NCBI GenBank assembly: GCA_002401525.1
Contig: NVTH01000065.1
Coordinates: forward strand, 4,080-16,625
Direction: 5' to 3'
Source of the DNA: Moraxellaceae bacterium
GTDB taxonomy: Bacteria > Pseudomonadota > Gammaproteobacteria > Pseudomonadales > UBA3067
DNA: 12,546 bases
Shown: positions 6,573 through 12,546 of the stretch, piece after piece
Layout: each line of letters opens with the position of its first letter
Numbering within the stretch: position 1 is the first letter of the stretch
Notes under the pieces: model-generated
The model's input: the letters and a program-made list of their open reading frames with translations, nothing else
Databases searched by the model: none
Told to the model about the DNA's origin: nothing
Program-made: the position numbers and the translations under genes

Positions 6573-6923
6573 CGACTGTTTTCCTTTTGTTGAGTGGTAA
6601 AGTGGATTAACCTGAGCTGTTTTTAGTGTTATCTGGCGTACTTAAGCAGCTAATAAATGTCTCTTAGTTGCTGCTTGGCGCACTGGGCCATAAGGCCTTT
6701 CATGAATGGGTAAACGCTTGTATTCGTGCTGGTAAAATACTGGCGCTGAGTTAGAATAGCAATCTATAAAAATAATATCAGAGGGCGACAGCCGCCTCCT
6801 AGGATTCTAAATTAGGTTGGGATGCCTTTTGTGGAAACCTTCTTTTAAAAATTAAACACTTGCATTACTGTTGTAGACAGTAGTACTAAGTGGTTTTGTG
6901 TTAAACCATATTTAGATTTTGTT
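6573..6923. other. divergent promoter region between DUF35 operon and PqiA-type operon
   Basis: No gene is seen in these 351 bases. Inverted repeats: AAGCAGC (6644-6650) with GCTGCTT (6670-6676), with an extra TAA/TTA pairing inside; and TACTGT-TGTAG-ACAGTA (6866-6882). A possible -35 TTGCAT at 6860-6865 precedes the latter, with only a poor -10 (TACTAA at 6884-6889). An AT-rich block near 6765-6778 contains TATAAA and TAATAT. I cannot place either promoter with confidence. Confidence 0.5.
6866..6882. promoter_or_regulatory. inverted repeat in the PqiA operon promoter region
   Basis: TACTGTTGTAGACAGTA has perfect 6-bp arms around 5 bases. It fills exactly the 17 bases after a TTGCAT that could serve as -35, a position used by operators lying in the spacer. 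The -10 to match is weak, so this is a candidate only. Confidence 0.25.
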
Positions 6924-7646
6924 ATGGCATTATTTCAAATAGGCAAAAATTCAGCGACCAGTGTGACTCATTTGTCCCACGCCGTGTGTGAGTGCTGCGA
7001 CCTCCTGCTGAATGATATTTCAATTCCTCCGCATTTTAATTTGACCTGCCCTCGTTGCAATACGGTTGTATTTCATAATCGAGCCAATTCGTTGTGGCGG
7101 GAGTACGCTTTAGTTCTGACCGGGTTGTTATTATTTTGGCCTGCTGTCTACCTGCCGATTCTTCAAGTGACGCAGTTCGCCCGGCTTACCGACGTTAATA
7201 TTCTTGACGGGGTGTTTATATTCATAGAGCAACGCGAGTTTATAATTGCATTTATCGTTTTCGCCTCTGCGATACTGTCCCCGTTTCTGAATCTATTGCT
7301 ATTGTTTTTGTCGATCTCGGCTATTTACCTAGACCGAATGATCAATGCGCGTCAGATTGTAGATCCGTTGATGGAAGGGCAGCAATCCAGTCGCCGGGTT
7401 CTTCGTTGTGGGGTGGCTTTTTTTCGATGGTATCAGGCGGTTAATCCTTGGGTGATGTTAGAAGTTTATTTGATTGGGTTTTTAGTTACCATGAGTAATG
7501 TAGATAAGGTGCTTGTCAATCCGGGAGCAGGGCCAGGGCCAGGGTTTTATGCTTTTTTGGTGGTGATGCTGACGACTATTTTGTCATCGCTTTTATTGAA
7601 TTCTCAATTCGTATGGCAATGTTTGGATAAATCATGGAAGCGATAA
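6924..7646 (+). CDS. pqiA: PqiA/LetA-type inner-membrane protein, first half
   Basis: This is an integral membrane protein of the PqiA family, thought to work with an MCE tunnel in moving lipids between inner and outer membranes. It is 240 residues. An N-terminal zinc ribbon has C22/C25 and C42/C45 (CECC...CPRC), followed by four membrane segments at about 60-80, 106-134, 174-198 and 207-226. SLWREYALVLTGLLLFWPAVYLPIL and NPWVMLEVYLIGFLV are typical of PqiA halves. E. coli PqiA and LetA are single proteins with two such halves; here each half is its own gene, and this one overlaps the next by 13 bases. The start ATG at 6924 has no clear ribosome-binding site. A glycine-proline run GAGPGPG (201-207) links the last two segments. 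The symbol denotes the family (COG2995), not proven orthology to E. coli pqiA. Confidence 0.85.
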   Translation: MALFQIGKNSATSVTHLSHAVCECCDLLLNDISIPPHFNLTCPRCNTVVFHNRANSLWREYALVLTGLLLFWPAVYLPILQVTQFARLTDVNILDGVFIFIEQREFIIAFIVFASAILSPFLNLLLLFLSISAIYLDRMINARQIVDPLMEGQQSSRRVLRCGVAFFRWYQAVNPWVMLEVYLIGFLVTMSNVDKVLVNPGAGPGPGFYAFLVVMLTTILSSLLLNSQFVWQCLDKSWKR

Positions 7647-8293
7647 AGTATCCATTGGTCTCGGCGCTTTCTCAGGAAATGATTCATTGTCATACCTGCG
7701 ATGAGGCCACAAAGGTGGTTTTAGAGAAAACCGACATTCATGTCAATGACGGCTATCGTTGCCCGCGTTGTTATTCGTCAATTCATTTGCGTAAAGTGAA
7801 TAGTATAAACCGGACTTGGGGGTTTGTACTGTTGGGCTTTATGATGTTTATTCCTTCTCATGTTTTTCCCATAATGGTGATTACTGAACTTGGGGAAGGA
7901 ACCTACGAAAAAACCATTATAGGGGGCGTTATCGGTATGTTCGATAATGGTTTATGGCATCTGGGGCTCATTATCTTTTTTGCCAGCGTAATGATTCCTT
8001 TGTTTAAATTGTTAGGCCTTGCTGGGCTGTTGCTGGCGGTTCGCTATAAATGGTTAAAGCATCGTTTACGGCTCACCCAGCTGTACCGAATTATTGTGTT
8101 TGTGGGTCGCTGGGCAATGATCGATATTTTCTTTGCTGCAATACTTATATCCCTGGTTCAATTTGGCGGTGTGGCCAATATTCTGGCTGGGTACGCCGCA
8201 ACTTTTTTTGCTTCGATGTGCATCATTACCATGATCGCTGCTGAAGCGTTTGATCCGCGGTTTTTGTGGGATCACTTTGAGGAAGAAAAATGA
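7634..8293 (+). CDS. pqiA: PqiA/LetA-type inner-membrane protein, second half
   Basis: This is the second PqiA-family half, 219 residues. It has its own zinc ribbon (C19/C22 and C43/C46, CHTC...CPRC) and four membrane segments at about 62-84, 106-137, 150-176 and 182-204. SINRTWGFVLLGFMMFIPSHVFPIM, RWAMIDIFFAAIL and the C-terminal FDPRFLWD are hallmarks of the second half of E. coli PqiA/LetA. The start ATG lies 13 bases inside the first half, so translation is coupled and the products probably make a heterodimer equal to one two-half protein. The 3' end overlaps the MCE gene by 4 bases (ATGA). The symbol marks the family only. Confidence 0.88.
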   Translation: MEAIKYPLVSALSQEMIHCHTCDEATKVVLEKTDIHVNDGYRCPRCYSSIHLRKVNSINRTWGFVLLGFMMFIPSHVFPIMVITELGEGTYEKTIIGGVIGMFDNGLWHLGLIIFFASVMIPLFKLLGLAGLLLAVRYKWLKHRLRLTQLYRIIVFVGRWAMIDIFFAAILISLVQFGGVANILAGYAATFFASMCIITMIAAEAFDPRFLWDHFEEEK

Positions 8294-10641
8294 CGGATAA
8301 AAAAATAAAGAATGGGGATGATCTTCCTTTGGAACAATTAATCCTGACCAGGCACCGTGGCGTTTCTCCGTTGTGGATTTTGCCCTTTATCGCATTGCTT
8401 TTGGGGGGGTGGTTTTACTTTCAAAACTATACCGATGACCGTATTTTTATCAGCATAGAGTTTGAGACAGGGGAAGGCATCGTCGCTGAGAAAACTGAGA
8501 TTATCTATAAGGGTATTGCTGTCGGAAAAGTGGTGGCGATGGTGCCCAAAAAGGATTTGTCCGGGGTGATTGTAACGGTGGGTTTGCCCAAAGAAACAGA
8601 AAATATCCTCAATGATCAAACCACATTCTGGTTGGTAAAGCCGCGCTTTTCCATGCAAGGTGTTTCGGGAATGGAAACTCTCTTGGCGGGTAATTACATT
8701 AGTATGCAGCCGAGTTTTACCGGGCGTTCCAGCCGAAAATTTGTGGCGTTAAATGAGCCTCCTCCTGCGCCAGCCAATAGCCCGGGATTGCATCTCGTAT
8801 TGACCTCTAATGAATTGGGTTCGATTTCTGTGGGTAACGAAATTCTGTTTAGAAAGGTGCCCATTGGTTTGGTACGTTCGTATCGCTTGAATGATAAAGA
8901 GGACGGCGTTGAAATTGAAGTGCACATTGATGAGCAGTATCAGCATTTAATAAAAAAAGACACGCGATTTTGGAATGCGAGCGGGGTCTCTGTAAAAGGA
9001 AATCTTTCTGGATTAAAAATTAAAACCGAATCCATGGCAGCTCTAATTTCTGGCGGAATAGCCTTTACTAATCCGGAGAATACCAGTGGAATAGCCGCCG
9101 AAACCGGTGATGTGTTTGAGTTGTACGGCGATTTTGATGATGCAGAAGTGGGTATTAAAGGCATTATTCATTTTTCAAATGGTAAGGGTTTAGCGGAGGA
9201 ATCTACAAAAATTATTTATCAAGGCGTTCAGGTGGGGGTGGTGCGAAAAATTGTACTCGCTGAAGATCTCAATGGTGTCGATGCGAAAGTGGTGTTTGAC
9301 CCTAAAATCGGACATCTGCTGAACAAGGGCACGCGTTTCTGGAAGGTGGGTGCGAAATTTTCAATGAAAGGGGTGAGCAACTTAGAAACCATGCTGTTTG
9401 GTGAGTACATCACGTTCAAACCAGGGAAAGGCGAACCGACCACACAGTTTACTGCTGCGAATGAATCCCCTTTAATGGATAGTTCGACACCGGGGCTGCA
9501 TGTGACGTTAACAACACCAGTTTTAGGCTCTATCTCTGAAGGCTCGGAAATATTTTACCGAAAAATCCCCATTGGTGAAGTGAAAAGTTATGAGTTTTCA
9601 AAACAATCTTCCGAGGTGTTAGTCCACTTGTTTATCAAGCCAGAAGCAGCAAGATACATTAACAAGGAGACCAAATTTTATAATTCCAGCGGGATCGCAG
9701 TGAAGGCGAGTTTTGCCCAAGGACTGAAGATTCAAACTGAATCGCTGTCCTCGATCATGAGTGGTGGTATTTCCATTGCTACAGAAATCAATCAGAAATT
9801 ACCTCGTGCGAAGAATAATGATCAGTATAAATTGTATGAAGATTATGATGCGGCGTTTGAAAAAGGTTTGATGATTAGCGTGGAATTCCCGTCAGCCGAG
9901 GGCTTGTCAGAGGGATCTGCTTTGAAATATCAAGGCATCGCCATAGGCGAAGTAAAAAGCGTGAAGTGGTTCGATGATTTGAAGCGAGTCAAAGTGGAAG
10001 CTTTATTGTATCCAGAGGGCGAGTCTGTCGCGAGGGAAGGATCTCTATTTTGGGTTGCAGTCATGGAGATGGGGTTTCGGATGAAAAATGTGGATGCGAT
10101 GTTTGGAGGGTACATCCAAGTTAAGCCTGGAAATGGAGCGCCAAAAACAGATTTTGTAGGCTTGGATTACATGACCAGCGGTTCCTACACGAACATCACC
10201 AGCGGCATCAATGTCCGTCTAAAAGCCCTTAGAGCCGAAACTATTATCCGCAACGATCCGGTGTTTTATCGAGAAATGATTGTAGGGAAAGTAACCGGTT
10301 TCGAATTGTCGCCGAACTCTCAATTCGTTTATATTTTGGTCAATATTAGAGAGGCCTATGCGCCGTTGATTCGAGAGAATACAGTGTTTTGGAATGTCAG
10401 TGGCACTCGTTGTGGCTTTGAGCTGAGCACTAAGTTTTTCGATTGCATGATTGCGCCGTTAGAGACTCTCTTGGCTGGAGGTTTATCCTTTGCTACTCCG
10501 CCTGTGGACGATGCTGGCTCTATTGTAACTGATGGTCACATATTCGATATGAACTGGGATGATAATGAAGAATGGTATGCCTGGAATCCAGGGATCAGTG
10601 TTAACGAAGGTAAACCATGGAAAACCGCGCCTCCAGAGTAA
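8290..10641 (+). CDS. pqiB: PqiB/LetB-family MCE protein with six MCE domains
   Basis: This is a periplasm-spanning tunnel protein that carries lipids between membranes as stacked MCE rings. It is 783 residues: a short cytoplasmic tail, one anchor at about 26-47 (SPLWILPFIALLLGGWFYF, very like E. coli LetB), then MCE domains near 52-142, 166-262, 288-379, 401-498, 526-614 and 638-737, and a short Trp-rich tail. Odd domains share Y(K/Q)G(I/V)xVG and an LxGxYI end; even domains share (F/Y)R(K/E)xxxG, F(W/Y)NxSG and SGGI-like ends. Landmarks repeat every 236-237 residues, so it is three tandem two-domain units. E. coli PqiB has three domains and LetB seven. The only cysteines, C708 and C719, are in the last domain. 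The start at 8290 has GAGGAAG just upstream and overlaps the preceding stop (ATGA). The symbol is family level (COG3008); by length it is closer to LetB. Confidence 0.88.
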   Translation: MTDKKIKNGDDLPLEQLILTRHRGVSPLWILPFIALLLGGWFYFQNYTDDRIFISIEFETGEGIVAEKTEIIYKGIAVGKVVAMVPKKDLSGVIVTVGLPKETENILNDQTTFWLVKPRFSMQGVSGMETLLAGNYISMQPSFTGRSSRKFVALNEPPPAPANSPGLHLVLTSNELGSISVGNEILFRKVPIGLVRSYRLNDKEDGVEIEVHIDEQYQHLIKKDTRFWNASGVSVKGNLSGLKIKTESMAALISGGIAFTNPENTSGIAAETGDVFELYGDFDDAEVGIKGIIHFSNGKGLAEESTKIIYQGVQVGVVRKIVLAEDLNGVDAKVVFDPKIGHLLNKGTRFWKVGAKFSMKGVSNLETMLFGEYITFKPGKGEPTTQFTAANESPLMDSSTPGLHVTLTTPVLGSISEGSEIFYRKIPIGEVKSYEFSKQSSEVLVHLFIKPEAARYINKETKFYNSSGIAVKASFAQGLKIQTESLSSIMSGGISIATEINQKLPRAKNNDQYKLYEDYDAAFEKGLMISVEFPSAEGLSEGSALKYQGIAIGEVKSVKWFDDLKRVKVEALLYPEGESVAREGSLFWVAVMEMGFRMKNVDAMFGGYIQVKPGNGAPKTDFVGLDYMTSGSYTNITSGINVRLKALRAETIIRNDPVFYREMIVGKVTGFELSPNSQFVYILVNIREAYAPLIRENTVFWNVSGTRCGFELSTKFFDCMIAPLETLLAGGLSFATPPVDDAGSIVTDGHIFDMNWDDNEEWYAWNPGISVNEGKPWKTAPPE

Positions 10642-10891
10642 GCGAAAGTATTTATAGCAGACTTTCTGGGGTCGCTTTAATATCACTATCAATAACAACT
10701 CTTCTGAGAGTATTTACCCCCGGCCGTGCCTCAGTGTACGGCCGGGTGGATTGGGTTGTTTTCGGTGCAATACACAGGGCTCCACTCCGATGGTTTTTGC
10801 TCGAGTGTTGCTCGCGAACGTCATTTTTTTCTTGCCTGAATGTTCGGGATTCCCTCGTTTCGATGGAATTTGTTTGCTTTAGCCGCTGGTT
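10642..10891. other. non-coding junction between MCE operon and integrase remnant
   Basis: This stretch holds the terminator hairpin at 10719-10746 and no convincing gene. An open frame from ATG 10617 to 10895 runs through the terminator and looks non-coding. A small imperfect inverted repeat (CGAACGTCA near 10817-10825 with TGAATGTTCG) flanks a T-run. I find no attC-like site and no pqiC-like lipoprotein gene. Coding homology to the integrase begins abruptly at about 10892. Confidence 0.55.
10719..10746 (+). terminator. terminator of the PqiA-PqiA-MCE operon
   Basis: CCCGGCCGT (10719-10727) and ACGGCCGGG (10738-10746) form a perfect, GC-rich 9-bp stem with a 10-base loop, 77 bases past the MCE stop. 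A moderately T-rich stretch (TGGATTGGGTTGTTTT) follows rather than a clean T-run. Position and stem strength make a terminator the best reading. Confidence 0.65.
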
Positions 10892-10936
10892 ATAAAACGC
10901 TTTATTTTATTCAACAATAAGCGTCACCCAAAAAAT

Positions 10937-11782
10937 ATGGGGGAGGAAGAGGTAAGTAACTATTTAACCTTTTTGGCTGTAAATCGAGGAGTCACTGCGT
11001 CAACACAAAACTTAGCCTTATGTTCCATTGTGTTCATGTACAAGCACATATTTGAAAGAGAGTTAACGCTCTTAACTGAAACTGTACGAGCTAAAGCGCC
11101 AAGTCGAGTGCCTACGGTACTCTCTAACATTGAAGCAATGAAAATAATAGGCCAACTTAATACCCCATATCAGTTAATGTTTAGCCTTTTATACGGTTGT
11201 GGTTTAAGAAAATCCGAGCTTCTCAGGTTACGCGTTAAGGATATTGATTTTGAAAATCATTCAATCTATATTTTTCGAGGAAAAGGAGCCAAAGATAGGG
11301 TAACGCTACTTCCTAGCTCACTCATCTCTCCGCTTAAAGAGCAAATTTTAATAGCCGAAAACGTTCACCAAAAAGATTTAGCAGAAGGCGAAGGACAAAC
11401 AAGTTTACCATCAGGCCTAGCAAGAAAATATCCAAATGCAATCACGGAGTTCAAATGGCAATATTTATTTCCTTCTACATATAGATGCCCGCACCCAACC
11501 GATGGTTATTATTGCCGACATCATTTACATCAAAGCTCATTAAGCAAAGCACTTAAATATGCCGTTAACAAAACAAAAATTCGTAAGCATGTTACTGCGC
11601 ATACTTTTAGACACAGTTTTGCTACCCAATTATTATTAAATGGAGCAGATATTAGAACAGTTCAAGAGTTATTAGGTCATACAGATTTAAAAACAACTCA
11701 AATTTATACACACGTAATTGGGCAACACTCTTCTGGTACTTTAAGCCCGTTAGATAAACCATTTAATCAAAAAATTCTCTAA
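10937..11782 (+). CDS. integron integrase (IntI-type tyrosine recombinase), N-terminally truncated
   Basis: This is a site-specific recombinase of the integron class, which inserts gene cassettes at attI. It is 281 residues from the first in-frame ATG; IntI proteins are about 320-340. The catalytic set is complete: R91 ([10 protein letters not shown]), K116/K119 (RGKGAKDR), H222 and R225 (HTFRHSFAT), H248 (LLGHTD) and Y257 (TQIYTHV). The IntI-specific insertion is clear at about 157-200: [22 protein letters not shown] and RRHH-like [10 protein letters not shown]. Codons upstream of the ATG, back to about 10892, still read as integrase ([15 protein letters not shown]), but a TAG lies at 10880 and no start or further homology precedes it. 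About 28 N-terminal residues are therefore missing, part of the core-binding domain. It is probably inactive. It is more AT-rich than the operon to its left. Confidence 0.85.
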   Translation: MGEEEVSNYLTFLAVNRGVTASTQNLALCSIVFMYKHIFERELTLLTETVRAKAPSRVPTVLSNIEAMKIIGQLNTPYQLMFSLLYGCGLRKSELLRLRVKDIDFENHSIYIFRGKGAKDRVTLLPSSLISPLKEQILIAENVHQKDLAEGEGQTSLPSGLARKYPNAITEFKWQYLFPSTYRCPHPTDGYYCRHHLHQSSLSKALKYAVNKTKIRKHVTAHTFRHSFATQLLLNGADIRTVQELLGHTDLKTTQIYTHVIGQHSSGTLSPLDKPFNQKIL

Positions 11783-11818
11783 TTCAATGTAGCTTTTATA
11801 TGGTTTGAGTATAAATTG

Positions 11819-12546
11819 TTAATGCTCTTCACTACCCGATATAACAATTTGATTGCGCCCATGATCTTTAGCTAAATACAAGGCATTATCTGCTTCATTC
11901 ATTTGTTTAGAAAGATTTTCTGTACTATCAAATACCGCACCAATACTAATAGTAATTGAAATTTGAGTATCACCAGCAGGCAATGCTGAAACACCAATTT
12001 CGCGACGAAAGTCATCTAATTTATTATAAAGCTGATCAGAATCTAAGCCATGTATTAGTACCGCAAATTCTTCACCACCTAAACGAGCGGTTAAACCAAC
12101 GCCAAAGTGTTTGCGCATATAAAGTGCTAAAACTTTTAATACTTGATCGCCAGCATCGTGGCCATATTGATCATTAACCTTTTTAAAGTAGTCGATATCA
12201 AGCACCGCTAAACAATAAGAGACTTTCCGTTTGGTATATTCGCTAATACGTTGGCTAGCATTACGGAAAAATGCTCTGCGGTTTGATAATTCGGTTAAAT
12301 AATCGGTATTAGCAGCAAGTTGAATTTGGGCAATATTATTTAAACTTTCAATATTTTGGGTAATGCGACAATAAAATTCTTCTGGGCAAAAAGGTTTACG
12401 CAAGAAGTCATCGGCACCATTTTTAATAAAGCGAGCTGAATGAATACCACTTGCAGCACCTGAAATACCAATAACCGCCAATTGCTCACGCGAGTACTTT
12501 TTGCGGATTTCATTGGTTAAGGTGATGCCATCCATTTCTGGCATTT
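11819..12546 (-). CDS. REC-GGDEF diguanylate cyclase response regulator, N-terminus beyond window edge
   Basis: This is a two-component output protein that makes cyclic di-GMP from two GTP when phosphorylated. The visible 241 residues begin with MPEMDG, the stretch just after the phospho-accepting Asp of a receiver domain, so the ATG there is not the real start and the Asp lies outside. ISGAAS (27-32) and RKPF (49-52, the conserved Lys) complete the receiver; GGDEF follows from about 75. DYLTELSNRRAFF, LDIDYFKKVNDQYGHDAGD and the active-site GGEEF (156-160) are intact, so the enzyme should be active. The inhibitory RxxD I-site expected at 147-150 reads FGVG and is absent, so product feedback there is unlikely. 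It converges on the integrase with a 36-base gap. The cognate kinase is not in view. Confidence 0.9.
   Translation of the reverse strand, partial: MPEMDGITLTNEIRKKYSREQLAVIGISGAASGIHSARFIKNGADDFLRKPFCPEEFYCRITQNIESLNNIAQIQLAANTDYLTELSNRRAFFRNASQRISEYTKRKVSYCLAVLDIDYFKKVNDQYGHDAGDQVLKVLALYMRKHFGVGLTARLGGEEFAVLIHGLDSDQLYNKLDDFRREIGVSALPAGDTQISITISIGAVFDSTENLSKQMNEADNALYLAKDHGRNQIVISGSEEH

Noticed and set aside
6644..6676. Stem AAGCAGC/GCTGCTT as a terminator
   Set aside because: It lies upstream of both divergent operons, where no transcript should end, has a 19-base loop and no T-run.
7527..7545. Short GGGCCA repeats in the first PqiA-type gene
   Set aside because: They only encode the GPGPG linker and are too short to be a meaningful repeat element.
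10750..10890. attI or attC site next to the integrase
   Set aside because: No core-site pair of the GTTRRRY type and no attC-like long imperfect palindrome could be found.
10617..10895. 92-codon plus-strand frame overlapping the end of the MCE gene, with GAAGG upstream of its ATG, in the place of pqiC
   Set aside because: The translation has no signal peptide, lipobox or PqiC likeness, and the frame runs straight through the GC-rich terminator hairpin.
10817..10895. Possible frameshifted N-terminus of the integrase ([20 protein letters not shown] then IKRF)
   Set aside because: The VRD and RW words fit loosely, but the spacing is several residues too short and the other conserved IntI N-terminal residues are absent.

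Overview
The window looks like chromosomal DNA from a Gram-negative gammaproteobacterium. It holds an RND-type adaptor with a TolC-type outer-membrane factor, a PqiAB/LetAB-type envelope lipid-transport operon, and at the right edge an IntI-type integron integrase and a REC-GGDEF regulator. No rRNA, tRNA or taxon-specific marker is present, so the genus is open; a marine or environmental lineage is only an inference from gene content.

Left (1-3332): an ISAs1-family insertion sequence, cut by the window edge, has inserted into the 3' part of an RND efflux adaptor gene on the minus strand. The adaptor ends in nine IS-encoded residues. Divergent from it is an intact TolC-family gene. The pump that should follow the adaptor would lie beyond the IS, outside the window, so this efflux system is probably damaged here.

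Middle (3333-6923): a 700-base non-coding stretch contains several hairpins and short perfect palindromes, and a possible 20-codon ORF built on a 15-bp tandem duplication. A radical SAM protein with an unusual CX4CX2C cluster motif follows. It converges, across a strong hairpin, on a two-gene minus-strand operon: a DUF35 zinc-ribbon/OB-fold protein, then a thiolase-like protein. That pairing resembles acyl-CoA side-chain (steroid-type) aldolase or thiolase partners.

Right-centre (6924-10641): a tight operon of two PqiA/LetA half-proteins (13-bp overlap) and one PqiB/LetB-type MCE protein (4-bp ATGA overlap). The MCE protein has six MCE domains arranged as three tandem ~237-residue two-domain units, unlike E. 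coli PqiB (three) or LetB (seven). The PqiA-like proteins are probably the inner-membrane partner, and the MCE protein a periplasm-spanning tunnel. No PqiC-like lipoprotein follows. A GC-rich hairpin closes the operon.

Right end (10642-12546): composition becomes visibly more AT-rich. An integron-type tyrosine recombinase has a complete catalytic domain but its N-terminus is cut off at about position 10890. It converges on a REC-GGDEF diguanylate cyclase that runs off the window. I see no attC cassette array.
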